The notes beneath the pieces were generated by a model. The model saw only the letters and a program-made list of their open reading frames with translations, ran no database searches and was not told where the DNA came from. Source: Hyphodiscus hymeniophilus (taxonomy: Eukaryota; Ascomycota; Leotiomycetes; Helotiales; Hyphodiscaceae). From it: 64,000 bases of DNA. Position numbers and translations under genes: made by a program. Below, piece after piece: positions 46,547 to 58,400 of the stretch; positions within the stretch are counted from its first letter, which is position 1, and each line of letters starts with the position of its first letter. The DNA is taken from contig VNKQ01000004.1 of the NCBI GenBank assembly GCA_016508695.1, forward strand, positions 806,001-870,000, read 5' to 3'.

Positions 46547-47440
46547 TTAATTGTGCTTTGACTTCAAAGCATCTTGCTCTGCGTCCTCGACCAAATCAAC
46601 CATGAAGCTACCTCCCAACAGGATCGCAGGCTCGTCAATACTATGATGTTCATAACTGAGCGTCCCAACACCACCAGCCTCCAACAGAAAGATCGGACCA
46701 TCCTGCAGTGTCTTGCCAGCCCATCTCATAGCAAAAGCTCTCAAGATATGCCCGTGGGCTACCAACAACACGTCTCCAGGCTGTCCTTCTTCCTTTGGTT
46801 TGCCAATGACTGGGTTATGGTACTTTGATCGAATGTCATCGATTAGACGATCTAGTCTTTCAGTAACTTGTTCGGGCGATCTGACAGAGAATCATTAGTA
46901 CTTCTTCTAAATACTTGATTGAAAGAATTAGACTTACTCTCCCCCAGGACATCCGTCCTTCCAAATATCCCACGGCGGTAATCCAGCTTCTTTCCTCTCT
47001 TGTTTTATCTGCTTGCTCGTGATACCCTCATAATCACCGTAATCCCACTCCCTGATATCATCCGTAATCTGTATCTTCGCCTCTGTCCTGATGCCCTCAT
47101 CGCCGTGGCCTCTCTGTTCTTCCCACGGTAGTTTATCTCTGCATCCCAAATCGAGCAATTCAAGAGTCCTCTGTGCACGACGACGAGGAGATACATATCT
47201 GCCAAGCACAACTTAGTAACGTATGCTTCGAAGGAAGGAAAGAGAGAGCAAGGGGACGAACATATGCGCCAGATTCCGCGGAACAATCAACCTGTCGTCC
47301 CCAATGAGCGCTTTGCCGGTAGCTCGAATGCGCTTCTCCCCATTCGAGGTGAGAGGCAACTCCGTCGTCCCAGTATGCCTGCCGTTCAAGGACCATTCTG
47401 TCTCGCCGTGGCGGACTACAAACGCACGCGGGGTTGTCAT
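46547..47440 (-). CDS. SHB17: Shb17-like histidine phosphatase (sedoheptulose-1,7-bisphosphatase)
   Basis: Minus-strand exons 47262-47440, 46938-47198 and 46547-46880 (introns 63 and 57 bp) give 257 aa. It belongs to the phosphoglycerate-mutase-like histidine phosphatases: V-V-R-H-G-E-T-E-W at residues 8-16 with the phosphorylated His11, then G-x-T-E-L-P-L-T-x-x-G, R-E-W-D-Y-G-D-Y-E-G, I-W-K-D-G-C-P-G-G-E and the second catalytic histidine in L-V-A-H-G-H-I-L-R. The pattern and the final G-G-V-G-x-L-S-Y-x-H-H-x-I-D-E-P-A match yeast Shb17, which dephosphorylates sedoheptulose-1,7-bisphosphate to feed ribose synthesis in the cytosol. An upstream in-frame ATG would add 44 residues, but this start gives the family-typical N-terminus. 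Confidence 0.9.
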
Positions 47441-47749
47441 AGTGCTCGCTTCGACTTTCACGGCCCAGACAGAGCGTAGATTTCCTCCTGCTCCTGTCAA
47501 CCTTAATCCTAACCCGAGGATACTGAATCGGGTGAAGCAGATGTGCTGGATTGATGCGAGCAACTGGGTCAATCCGGTGTATTGGTGAGTATGATCCTCG
47601 GTTTTGGCCAGGGACTTGCTGTTGCAATGGGCGTTTGGAGGGGCTCAGGCGATGATGAAACCGCTCGCTCACTGCAGAAAAGCGGTTCCCCAGGGCCGGA
47701 TGGCTAAGCTCGGAGGATTCGATATAAGCGCAGGAACTTCCGTCAGACG
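47441..47749. promoter_or_regulatory. Short divergent promoter (SHB17-like / small orphan)
   Basis: 309 bp between divergent start codons. It must carry both core promoters; I identify no specific box. Confidence 0.35.
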
Positions 47750-48157
47750 ATGACTGCCATCAAAGATCATTCAAATATTACTCGAGACGATTTCTTCGAG
47801 AGATCGCCCCTATTTGATATGGCAGACGCTGCACTACGCTTATTCACCAAGATTTCCATGTTTTCCGCCGTTGCGGGAGCTTCGCCAGCCAACCCGAGAG
47901 ATCAGCGTCCGACCCTGTCACGACGCAGTAGCTCTATCTCATCCATCTCCAGCACCTCGAGCAACGACAGCGCATCTCCCTCATCCTCATCCTCGTGCCC
48001 ATCTCCACCCGTGGAGGAGACGGAGCTCCAGCCGTGGGATTATTCTTCTTCGAGGACAGCAAGCACGGCGCCGGATGAGCTGCAACGGAAACGAGCCGAA
48101 CTGAGGACCCGCAGAGCCACGGAGGCCCAAGGCGTTTGGAGGGACTTCTGGAACTGA
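47750..48157 (+). CDS. Small Ser-rich orphan protein (135 aa)
   Basis: A 135-aa intronless frame; an internal ATG at 47819 is an alternative start giving 112 aa. After a short hydrophobic N-terminal helix (A-L-R-L-F-T-K-I-S-M-F-S-A-V-A-G) comes a Ser-rich low-complexity stretch, then a charged C-terminal helix (D-E-L-Q-R-K-R-A-E-L-R-T-R-R-A-T-E-A) ending in V-W-R-D-F-W-N. I recognise no family. Conservation must decide whether it is real; the non-random charged end and length favour a true gene. Only 87 bp separate it from the next gene on the same strand. Confidence 0.5.
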   Translation: MTAIKDHSNITRDDFFERSPLFDMADAALRLFTKISMFSAVAGASPANPRDQRPTLSRRSSSISSISSTSSNDSASPSSSSSCPSPPVEETELQPWDYSSSRTASTAPDELQRKRAELRTRRATEAQGVWRDFWN

Positions 48158-48244
48158 GATGTGCGCTGAGTAAGGATACAGTAACTCTTGTTACTACCAC
48201 ACAACAACAATCGTGCGCTGCGCGAATTGCAAGGGCAGGAAACA

Positions 48245-48599
48245 ATGACGTCGCAACAAGCAGTCCGCCGTATCGTCTGGACTGGAGCGATCGCCGCGGT
48301 TACGGCGACGGGGGCGTGGTATGGTGCTGGGCTCAAGATGAAGAGCGAGCATAAACAGGTACGTCCCTCTTCTGCAATCCCGACCATCGATTCCTCGAAA
48401 GCGCATGCTGACCACAGCCTAGCAAATCCAAAAACGTCTAGAAGCCACCCCAGCCGAGAGGATCGCGCAGCTGGAGGAAACAAGAGGAGGACTGATAGCG
48501 AAGAGGATCGGGCTGGAGAATAAAATAAGCCAGCTGGAAATGAGGGCCGCTGGGGCGACGAGGGAGGAGAGCATGGTTGGAAGGGAAAGGAGGAGGTGA
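48245..48599 (+). CDS. Small single-pass membrane protein with coiled coil (96 aa)
   Basis: Exons 48245-48358 and 48423-48599 with a 64-bp intron (GTACGT...CCTAG) give 96 aa. Residues 10-28 form one hydrophobic helix (I-V-W-T-G-A-I-A-A-V-T-A-T-G-A-W-Y-G-A) after a basic N-terminus, and residues 38-80 form a charged coiled coil (R-L-E-A-T-P-A-E-R-I-A-Q-L-E and further heptads). The arrangement is like small mitochondrial inner-membrane proteins of fungi, but I do not recognise a named family. The splice is supported because both exons join in frame and the coiled coil starts right at the junction. Confidence 0.65.
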
Positions 48600-48982
48600 T
48601 TTCTCTGCTACATGGGGTAATGTGCATTGGAGGGAGAAAACCAGCAGCATGCATGACTAGACTCGCTGGGAGGCTGAGAAATTCTAGTTTACTACCTCTA
48701 GGAAGTACGAAAAGTGAGTGCATCATATCTAGAAGAAGCACTCAAACATAGTCTAAAGGAAGATTGCCGTAGGATAGACTTCCCTGAAGGGACAGGATAC
48801 ACACTTCGGCTTGCAGCTTGTGAATTATCGCAGTCGGTACTGCGTGGACTAGAATGACGATTGACCATCAAAAATGGTCATGCAGAATCAATCATTGGGT
48901 GACTGTCAATCGGCCATGGGATGAAAAGGGAATTCGGACCCAGTTGTAGTCTTTTCAGGTTATATCTTGGATATCAAATCGC
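48600..48982. other. Intergenic region between converging genes
   Basis: 383 bp of 3' flanks for the small membrane-protein gene (+) and ALO1 (-). Nothing else is seen. Confidence 0.4.
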
Positions 48983-50614
48983 TCACTCTTTAACCGTTGC
49001 CTCCGAAGCTCTCATATGATCAAAACTCTCCTCACTGCTATATCCACTCAACGCTGGCTCCCCTTCCCCGTCTACAACCCCAGTGACCTGCACGCCTCCC
49101 TTCCAAAGCTTCCTCCGTCCAACCTCCACCTCCTCCAACGCCAGCTTCGGTCCATCCCCCATAATGAGCCGTCTATGCCACTCACCAAGAAACATGCCCT
49201 CTGGATCATGCTGGTTCCTGATATCCCTCCACTGTGTCAAATTCTCTCCGTACATACCCTCAATCTCCTTGCCCGAGCACTCGAAGTTCTTGGCCCAATG
49301 TGGACGTCCACCGAGATCTTTCATGAGATATTCGAAGCCTTGGTAATAGCGCTCTCGACAGGGTGGATCGGCATCGTAGGGTCTGTAGAGCGTGGCGTTG
49401 AGATAAAGCGTGGCTTCATTCGTGCACGTCGGATCGAGATGTGGTCTTGGAGTTTCGATCTTGCTGGTATCTGTGACGCGGACTTCGACCGGAGCATGGA
49501 CGTATAACCCCTTCGCGGAGAATGGAATATTGTGAGGAACATAATCAGGATCTGAAGGGGGGAGTTGATTGAGCCAGGAACTCAGACGACGAAGAGCTTC
49601 TGGGCCTTTGGAGATAGGAAGAGCCCATTCGTTGACAAATTGAGAGTATAGGCAATTCATGAGGAGTGCTTGGCGGGATTTCTGGATCGCTGATGTTGTG
49701 GTACCGTTCGCGAAGCCATATTGCATTCCAAAGACGAACCATTCTACCCAAGGTAGTGTTCTGGGTAGGAACTTGCTGAGATAGAGCAGATTGTGGTATA
49801 TTTGGTAGCCCAGCCAGCCGTCGTAGTATGAGCCTTTGGGAGGGCTGAGCGTCAGTTCCGTTTTCTCGGCCGTCCAGACTACGGCTCTTCGCGTGTAGGG
49901 GAACCACCAGACTCGAACAAACTCTGTCTGTGTCCATAGCTCCTTGTTCCAGGCGTTGAACATAGAGAGATCTGTATCCACCACTTGTTTCCAGGCAAGT
50001 GTAAAAGCTGGCACAGCTTGAAATGTGATTTCGGTGATGATACCTAGCGCACCAAGCGAGATGAGAGCTGCGCGGAAGAGATCTGGGTTTTGTGTTGGCG
50101 AGCAGGTTTCCGTCTTGCCATTGGAGAGCGTGATTTTGAGGGAGAGAATCGAGCTCGAGAGCAGGCCATGTCGAAGTGTACTTCCATGTGTGCCCGTAGA
50201 GATAGCACCTGCGATAGACTGATCATTGATACTACCCAAATTGGGCATTGCAAGACCAATCTTATCCAGTTCTTCTCCTACCGTGAACAACCTTATGCCA
50301 CTTTGCATAACGACCACACGCTTCTCCTTGTCTACCGACAAGATTCTGTTGAAGTGGTCCAGATTTACAAGCCAGCTAGATGTGCAGGTCAGGTCTGAGG
50401 GCGAGTGCCCACACCCAACTGTGGTAACCCTTCTTCTATATCTTCGAGCTAGATTGATGAGCTTCTCGACTTCGGCGATAGATTCGGGTTGGATGTAGAG
50501 TTCGGGGGAGAAGTGGAAGGTTCGCGCCCATGTTGATTGTGTGTGGTTTGTTACTGCGCGAAAGGGAATGTCGTCGTCGAAATTGGAGAGCTCTGCTGTG
50601 ATGGCGGGGTCCAT
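48983..50614 (-). CDS. ALO1: D-arabinono-1,4-lactone oxidase
   Basis: A 543-aa intronless FAD enzyme making the last step of D-erythroascorbate synthesis: D-arabinono-1,4-lactone plus O2 to dehydro product and H2O2, at the outer mitochondrial membrane in yeast. The N-terminal FAD_binding_4 domain (about 30-200) shows V-G-C-G-H-S-P-S-D-L at 66-75, with His70 in the position of the covalent FAD histidine, then V-D-x-x-x-x-x-V-V-x-Q-x-G-I and G-A-I-S-T-G-T-H-G-S. The C-terminal ALO domain includes the family-typical Y-L-x-K-D-L-G-G-R-P-H-W-A-K-N-F. Full length agrees with fungal Alo1 (about 520-560 aa). Confidence 0.95.
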   Translation of the reverse strand: MDPAITAELSNFDDDIPFRAVTNHTQSTWARTFHFSPELYIQPESIAEVEKLINLARRYRRRVTTVGCGHSPSDLTCTSSWLVNLDHFNRILSVDKEKRVVVMQSGIRLFTVGEELDKIGLAMPNLGSINDQSIAGAISTGTHGSTLRHGLLSSSILSLKITLSNGKTETCSPTQNPDLFRAALISLGALGIITEITFQAVPAFTLAWKQVVDTDLSMFNAWNKELWTQTEFVRVWWFPYTRRAVVWTAEKTELTLSPPKGSYYDGWLGYQIYHNLLYLSKFLPRTLPWVEWFVFGMQYGFANGTTTSAIQKSRQALLMNCLYSQFVNEWALPISKGPEALRRLSSWLNQLPPSDPDYVPHNIPFSAKGLYVHAPVEVRVTDTSKIETPRPHLDPTCTNEATLYLNATLYRPYDADPPCRERYYQGFEYLMKDLGGRPHWAKNFECSGKEIEGMYGENLTQWRDIRNQHDPEGMFLGEWHRRLIMGDGPKLALEEVEVGRRKLWKGGVQVTGVVDGEGEPALSGYSSEESFDHMRASEATVKE

Positions 50615-51232
50615 CTTACTGTCGAAACGGGACTCGAGTTCTGGCTCTGGAGGTTATGAGCTGGCGGACGTGGGAGAGAAATGAATCTTCGGGAGAAAAG
50701 GTTTAACACATCGCGAGTGCAAAAGTCATGACTCTAGACTTGTATGTAGTCGTTTCCCAGGACGGAGGGAGGTTCACATATTTGGGGTGGATACTAAACT
50801 AACATCGAACGAGCGCCACGAACTCGAGAGCGTCTTCTGCCGGCATGGGATATGTAAGTTGGCACATGATCTGGTTGCACAAATGGAATCAAATTGTACC
50901 AGTGAGAAGTCTCTGGTGTGATTTGCTCGCATTTTGGCGTATTTTCCTAAGATGGGTCTTTTGGCTGAGGTATTTTCCATGAACTCTGTGTACGTAAGGC
51001 GGTCAGGTCGGTCCAGATGTACAGGGGCTATGATTTTCCATTTTCATCTGGATTTCAGCCTCTCTCATCTCACAGCCACAACTTCCAATATCTGATCATC
51101 AATTGTGCTATAGCGTCGCGAATAAAGCAAACAACAGCTCTGGTCGACTCGGCCAATCATACTCCGCCTTGTAAGATGTTCAAAGGACCCAGGTCAAGGT
51201 GGCATCAACGATCACCAAGCTGAACTCGTATA
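50615..51232. other. ALO1 upstream region up to the transposon border
   Basis: About 620 bp of ordinary base composition containing the ALO1 promoter. It ends at the TA dinucleotide (51231-51232) where the outer transposon begins. No gene is seen. Confidence 0.45.
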
Positions 51233-51302
51233 CAGTAGTATTCGGGTTAAATTTATTTTCGCGATTTTTCCCGTGTGCCCGCACTACTAAAAATTTGAGC
51301 CC
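51233..51302 (+). repeat. Left terminal inverted repeat of the DNA transposon
   Basis: 70 bp beginning CAGTAGTATTCGGG. It matches the reverse complement of the right end at 66 of 70 positions, and all four differences are C/T or G/A transitions. Confidence 0.95.
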
Positions 51303-51429
51303 CAAATTTACTTAAACTAGTAATAACTCTATAACGCAATACTTAATTAAGTCAGTATATAGCTTAAAATACTCTTATTAATTAATACTTTCTAACCCTT
51401 AAAGGAATAAGTCTAATATGCGGTTATTC

Positions 51430-52425
51430 CCTTACCGTTATAGTAAAAGCCTCGATCCGGATATACCTTATACGCAATATAAATAAACCTAATTAGAATA
51501 GAATTATAATTGCGTTCGCTATTACTATAGTTATAATACGCAATATATATAAGAAGATAAAGTAAGAGATAGTATTTAAAGAAGCTATTAATCGTAATAT
51601 ACTTAGTCCCCCTCTTACTTTAATTATAGAAATAGCTAAGTCGGTAGCCTACTTAATAGGCATTATACTAGTTATATATTAAGACGAAATCGCTAAATTT
51701 CTCTATAATATATACGCTATTCGAGTCACTTAACCTATTATATTAAAGCTATTAAAACGTATCGATATTATACGTAAGAAGTTAAGTATAAAGCTAAAGC
51801 AAAAAAGTGAAGAACTTCGATTTAATTATTAATATTAACTTTATATATTCTAGGTAAACTAGTTAGTATATATTAATAAGTATAAGAGTAATAATCGAAC
51901 TAGAAATCGTCGATTTGGGTATTCTTAACGCAATATACGTATAATAGTAAAAGAGTAGTTAGTTAGGAAAAAGAGGGTTTAAGTATTACTTATATATTCT
52001 CTCAAGGGGGTAATCGACTCTATATTATTTTATAGCTCTTATACTACTAATATATTTCGTTATTTCGTTATTAATAACCTTCTTAATATTATAAACCCAT
52101 TTTTAATAAAGTACTTAATATTAATAATAAACAACGCTAAGTTTTATTATACTTACGTCGATAAGATTAAATATATATATTATATAAAGGGGGTTATTAT
52201 ACTTTTCTTACTTCTCTATTTTTTAGATTTTAACCCTATCGAAAAGTTCTTTAGTAAATTTAAGGCTTTTATTAAACGTACTTATTATATAAAACGTCGT
52301 CGATTTGCGGATTACTAGGAATATATTATATAAGTAGTTAATTAAGTTAAAATAAGGGAAAAGGCAAAAGCAAATGCTTACGGGCATTTTCGTTATACTA
52401 GAGTCCCTAATATACTAAATAATTA
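51430..52425 (+). pseudogene. Decayed Tc1/mariner-type DDE transposase
   Basis: Read in one main frame, the second half has the pattern of fungal DDE_3 transposases. A D-N-A-S-F-H-like motif near 52127-52150 now has Asn for the catalytic Asp and Tyr for His, and is followed by the clear L-N-P-I-E-K-F-F-S-K-F-K motif at about 52235-52275, which carries the last catalytic acid (Glu). An R-G-H-F-R-like tail follows near 52390. The changes D-to-N and H-to-Y are what C-to-T transitions produce, and the stop codons are TAA/TAG. The first half of the gene is hard to read. The protein is inactive as it stands; ends are approximate. Confidence 0.7.
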
Positions 52426-52829
52426 AGTATAGTTTACTATATAAATACCGAGAAAAGAAGAGAGGAAACATTTAAGTATAATCCTTTACTTTAAGTAGGT
52501 TATTAGATAAGGATATAGGGTTAGTAAGGGGGAAATTTCTATTAGTTAGTTTATACTTACTATTTAACTAATTTAAATAATTTAATTAAACTTTTATCGG
52601 ATATTAATTTTTTATTTATTTAGTACTTTTAATACTTAATTTGAGTTTAATAAAATGCGTAGTTATTTAATTATTAAGACTTCCCTAAGTATAAAAATTA
52701 AAGAACCTCAAGTATATTACCCCCTTTAAAATACTTAATTAACTTACAAAATCGAATAAAAGTAAATAAGAGAAAGAAAAACCAAATACTCTAATTAGTT
52801 AGAAAAAGTATTTTATACTTAAATTCCCC

Positions 52830-54383
52830 GATTTAAACTTAAAAAAAAGTTTATATTACTTTTAACCCTACTTACTTAGCCCTTATACTATTCCTTAAAC
52901 TTAGAGATAGTATCTCGAATAAAAAGGGCGACTCCCTTATTCTTAATAAGTATTATAATTAATTTTATATTATCTTTAGCTTCTTTTAACTTAATTTTAC
53001 TTTTAATAAGTTATAGGAAAGAATACTAAATATTTATAAGTCGGCGGGTCCTAACTTTATTAATAACCTACTTCGACTACTCTTCTTATAACTCTTAATT
53101 TTGCCTCTTAAGTATAATAATCGATTAAAAAGGAAACGAAAGAAGCTAAGGAATTGCTTTTTAAGTCGATAGTTATAATATTATTAGGGGATAGGGAAGT
53201 TGCGGCTAGGTAATACTATATGCCGAATACTTAAATTAAGGGGGCTTAAAAGGGGGCTAAAAACTTATTAAATAATAGGGAAAAGAGTATACTAAACGTT
53301 ACTTAAATAACTTAATCTCGTGTTTAAGCTTCTCTTATTTTATTTAATCGCGTAAGTATTATAATTCGGCTTTAATTAAGGGAGTAGTCGTAATACTTAT
53401 AAGAGTAATTAAAACCCCTCCCCTCTTACCTACCCCCTTTATTATTGCCTTATTTATATACTTAGAGATCTCTATAAACGTATAATTACTAGGAAATAAT
53501 TTATTTATATTATTAATATAATATATTAACGCTTTGGCCTAGTTGCGCAAGTACTTATCTTATAGTATAAAGTAGGTTATAAAGTGGGTTTTTGTAACGA
53601 AGTAGGCCTTCCCTATTCCCTTATTTGAGTATATATTATTATTATACTTCTAAGATTCTTATAGAAACTTTATTATATATTTTAATACGTCGGCTTAATC
53701 GTTTAATCGACTCTTTATACTTAGTATCTTATTCGTACGAGAGTAAGAGGGCCTAGGGAGATAGTAAGAAGAGGGGGTAGATAAAGGAGGGGATAAGCCT
53801 ATTAAACTATTATAATCGTTAACGCTAGTAAAGTTAAGGTTAATATAACTTTACTATTGTTTCTTATATTAAATTAAGCCTAGCTAAGCCTTTATTCCCT
53901 TTTTTGTAATTAAATTAGCGGGTTTTAAAAGTATAAGGGGTATAGTATTGTAGAGTCCTATAGTAAGGAATTAATAGTGTATATATACTCGATTTGCTTT
54001 TCTAGGGCCACGAAACTTTAAGATATTAAGAAAAGAAGTTTATTTCTTTTAATTATATATTAATTCGTTATCTAACTGCCTTTAAGTACTATATATTGCC
54101 TTTTATCTTCCAAAATAAAAGGGCATCCCCCCTAGGCATTATATCTTATATATATCTATTAATTTGTTATATTCCTTATCGATATCTAAAAAGTTAGGCT
54201 CTTCGAATATATTATTAATATTGTGTATTATATAAAACTTACTAATTTGTAATAAGTTATAATATATATTAACTTGGAATTCGATTTTGTAGACCTTAAA
54301 GAGAAGGGGTTTAATAACCTTAATGTCCGTACTAATAGTAGAGTCTATATTAATAGGAGAAGCTATATTCGAAGAAGGCTTAG
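52830..54383 (-). pseudogene. Second gene of the DNA transposon, C-terminal part (unrecognised)
   Basis: From 54383 leftward the minus strand has a frame open for about 80 codons to a TAA near 54137. A second coding-like stretch of about 50 codons without stops lies at about 53710-53860 in another frame and runs on with scattered TAA/TAG stops to about 53330. A third stretch, rich in Lys/Glu, is at about 52850-53000. The change of frame could be introns or small indels. The product matches no family I know. The first stretch is the best supported because such long open runs are unlikely at this AT content. The gene converges on the transposase. Confidence 0.35.
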
Positions 54384-54755
54384 TATAACAAACCTCGCTA
54401 CCTAGTATTAGTCTTATGGGTAACTTAGTTGGGTGGGTTAGTCAGAGAAGCTATTATAGTCAAGGTAAGTATAACCTTTATAATTACTAAGTATAGTATA
54501 AAGATATTATATTTGAGTTAAGTACGAAGCTTCTATTTACTTAGGAAATACTATTACTTATATAGAACCTTCGTCCCTTATTAGACCTTTAAGGAACTCT
54601 TGGGTCTAGGACTACTAAAGTCTTAGACTATTAAGGTTCTTCAAGGTCTATTACGTGATCCCAAGTAGTACTTTACTAACGTAATCTCTACTTATAGTTC
54701 TCTTATAGCTTAGCTATTAAGCCTTAGGCTATAAGCTATTATATAGTTTATAATA
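54384..54755 (-). repeat. 3' LTR of the gypsy element (left)
   Basis: 372 bp, the same length as its partner; the differences I see between them are C/T and G/A transitions, consistent with RIP after insertion. Confidence 0.9.
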
Positions 54756-54921
54756 CTAGCTCGCTTTTAGCCTAGTATAGTCCCTTGCGCTAAATAGCTA
54801 CGTCTAAACTTCGTAAGGTAGGCTATAGTTTTCTTCCTTCTTTATTATAGCTACTAACCGAAACAAAAAGAAACTAAAACAAATTACTCTTACTCTTTAA
54901 ATTAAATAATCTAAAGACGAA

Positions 54922-55416
54922 ATGTCTCCTTATAATTACTATTATTACTTGCGCTATTACTATATTGCGGCTAGCGCTAAGTCTACTCGTTATATAGAGT
55001 ATTATCGCGTTAGTTATAAGGCGTATAATTTTTCTTTAAAGCTCTCTTCTATAAGTAACTAGTCCTTACTTAACTATTAGTAACAAAAGTTATATAACGA
55101 GGAAGAGGCTATTATAGTTAAGATTCTTTGTCTTCGGAAATAATAATAGCTATTTAATAAACGGGAAAAAGAAATAATAGTTTAAGGGATAAAAACCCTA
55201 GATAAAATAAACTATACTAAAGCTACTAAGACAACTAAGTTAGCCCGTTAAAAGGCAATTACTAAGTCGTTAGCCGAGGCTTTTTCCTTCCTTAAGGACC
55301 CTTCTTTAAATCCCGAGGCCTTTGTTAATTTACTAGATTCGTTCTAGTTTAATATAACTTTTTTTAAGGTCGCGACTAAGAGTAATAAAACTATTTTAAG
55401 AGATCCGGGTAATTAA
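54922..55416 (+). pseudogene. Antisense accessory ORF inside the gypsy element
   Basis: The plus strand, opposite to gag-pol, holds a frame of 165 codons from an ATG at 54922 to TAA at 55414-55416 with about nine internal TAA/TAG stops. The start is followed by Tyr/Arg-rich residues that would be cysteines before C-to-T change, then charged helical sequence (Y-N-E-E-E-A-I-I-V-K-I-L), then L-N-P-E-A-F-V-N-L-L-D-S-F. This Cys-rich head, charged helix and acidic Pro/Phe tail resembles small proteins often annotated beside fungal gypsy elements. Its function is unknown to me. It lies between integrase and the 3' LTR. Confidence 0.45.
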
Positions 55417-55449
55417 GGTTTTTTATAAGTTCTTATATATTATTTATTT

Positions 55450-58400
55450 TATCGTACTCTTTCTACTTAATAAGGTATTCTTACTTACTCTTATTTTTTT
55501 TAGTACTTATTATTCCTTTTACTTTGTATACGTCTAGATTATTTTCTAATTAGATTTCGATATTTATAACTATAGCTATAAGTCCCCTTACTAGCTCTAA
55601 TAGGGAGACATAAAACATAGGGTATAGTCGGGATTTTTCTAATAGTCTTAGTCGATAATTAACTACTTTAATTTTCTCTAGAACTTTAAATAGTCCTAAC
55701 TTTTTAAAGTTAAGTTTTATATTAGGTCGTTTTGTTTTAATGTTTTTTTATAAGAGGTAGACTTTATCCCCCTTTTTAAGTATAGGCTCTATATTTTACT
55801 TTTTATTTGTATAAGTTATTATTCTTAATTTAATAAACTAGATATCCTTAGCTAATTACTTGTAAAGTCCTTATAGGCGGTTAGTTATTATAAGAGTATA
55901 CTAAGCTATCTATTTATCTTTTCTTAGTTATTAATATACTTCTAGTTAGTATTTATAGTTTGCGAAGAATAGTAATATTCTAATAGGCTCGCTTTTAATA
56001 CTATTATATATAAATTCTATAATTAGTAATAGTTTTACCTAATTGTTTTGTTTTTAGTTTATATAGCTTTGTAAGTATTATTCTAAGGTCTAGTTTAATC
56101 TTTCTATTTGTTCGTTTATCTATAGGTAAAAGGCCGTAAATAGTTTATAGTTCGCTCTAAGTTATACTATTAGTAATAACTAAAATTTTAAAGTAAAGAG
56201 CTTATCCTTATCTAACGTGATTTCATCTAGTAGTTTATACCGACTTATAATTGTTTTTACGAATATATATACTAATTCTATTATATTGCTTTCTTTCTTA
56301 TATAGTACAAAATATCTATATTTTATTAGTTAATAAACGATTACCTAAATAGTATTATAGACGATATTCGTTATTAGTTCTTTAGAAGGTAATAACTTAA
56401 TAATAAAATCGAAGACTATTAATTTCTATGCCTTTCTAAGTACTAGGGCTAGTTATAGTAGCTTATATAATGCGTGTCTATTTAGTTTGCTTTTATTATA
56501 AAAGTCGTATTCTAATACTTCTTTGTCTATTACTTTCCTTATTCTTAAGAAGTAGTAATCTCTTAATAGCCTTTTTAGGGTCTTATTAATTCCTTAGTGT
56601 CTATAAGTAAGTAGCGAATATTATTCTCGAACGAATTCGTTTCTTATATATAATAGAATATAAACAAGTCCTTTAAATCGCAATACTCTTTAATAGTTTA
56701 TAGTAAAGTCCTTAGTTAGCTCTTTAAAGATTCTAACTACGTATTCGTTTTATTAATATATTACTTTTATTTTTATTTTTAAATCTTTATCTTTTATAAT
56801 AAATATTATAGCTAAGAGTTTATAATTATATTTTATATTTCTATTGACTTCCTTAAGTATAACGCGAGGCCTTTTTGTAAGTTTACTACTATACTCTTAT
56901 TATTAGCTTAAAGCGTTTACTCTTGTATTTTCTAATTTCTTTTAATAAGAGATAGTAAAGTTATATACTAATAGTATTTCTAATTATTTGACTTGTCTTT
57001 AGTTTAGGATCTTAGTTATAATAAAGGTTATAAAGTTCTTATAGTTAGTCTATACTTAAACCTAGTATTTTAGTCCTTTAAAGTAAACTTTTTACTATTC
57101 GAATAATACGATTATAGCAAGTAGCTCTTTATTATATATATTATAATTAAGTTTTACTAGTAAGAGTTTTCGTAAATAATATATAACTAGTTTAAGCTTT
57201 CCGTCTTTATCGAGTTAACTAATTACTACTCTAATAGCAAAGTCTAACGTATTTATTTTTAGGATAATTAATAGTTCTAAATTAAATATAATAAGAATAG
57301 GGGCTAATGCAAATTAAGCCTTAAGGTTATTAAAAGCTTATTAGGCTTCTTTGTTCTATTCTTATTTTTTATCCTTTTATATAAGTTTCGTAAGTAGGTT
57401 TATAACTATTAAATATCCTTAAATAAATCTTTAGTAAAAGTTAGTAAATCTTAGGAAAGACTATACTTCTTTAATAGTTTTGGGTTCTTTCTAGTTAAGT
57501 ATTGCTTTTACCTTTTTAGGATTTATTTTAATTTTATTTCGTCTTATAATAAACCCTAAGAAAGTTATTTCTTTTTTATAAAACTTATATTTCTCTAGCT
57601 TTAATATAAAAGGTATTCTTATAAGCTTCTCGAGGACTTTCCTTATATGTTTAATATATTTTACTTTATTTTTAGAGAATATTAGGATATTATTTAAGTA
57701 TATAATAATAAAGATATTTAAGTATTTGTATAAAGTATTATTAACTAGTTATTAATATAATATAAGTGCGTTAATTAATCCGAAGGGTATAACTAGGTAC
57801 TTATATAACCTGTATTATATTTTAAACGCTATTTTCTATTCTTCTCTTAACTTAATACGTATAAAGTTATAAGCCCCTTATATATCTAAGTAAGTAAAGA
57901 ATATTATTCCTTCTAACCTATTATATAATTCGTTAATTAAGGATAGTAAGTATTAATCCTTAATAGTAATATTATTAAGTTAGCGATAATCGACGTAAGG
58001 TTTTAGTTTCCTGTTTTTCTTTAATATAAACAAAAGCGGGCTTATTATTAATAACGTTAATAGTCGTATAAATCCTTTCTTTAGATTTAGGTCTATATAC
58101 TCTTTGTATATAGCTAATTCCTTTACTAATAGCTAATAAATTAATCTAAACGTAAGACTCTTTCTTAGCTCGATAAATATCTCGTAATCTTATAATTTAT
58201 ACTTTAGAAGAGTCTCGTCGAGAGAGGCTTCCCGAAATAAGAACTTATATTTCTTATACGCTATTAGTATTTGCTTTAGTATAGAGGCCTAAGCTTAGTT
58301 TTCTAAACTTAAGGTAATTGTATATAACTCTTTTTAGTTAAAAGATCTATTATCTCCTTAGGGTATCCTATCGTTATATTAATATGAATATTAGCTTAGA

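Noticed and set aside
52440..54380. Argument that all minus-strand stops are TAA/TAG, so the whole stretch is one gene with Gln codons
   Set aside because: RIP turns CpA and TpG to TpA everywhere, removing TGA from every frame, and one continuous frame here has about as many stops as chance predicts. I rely only on the long open runs.
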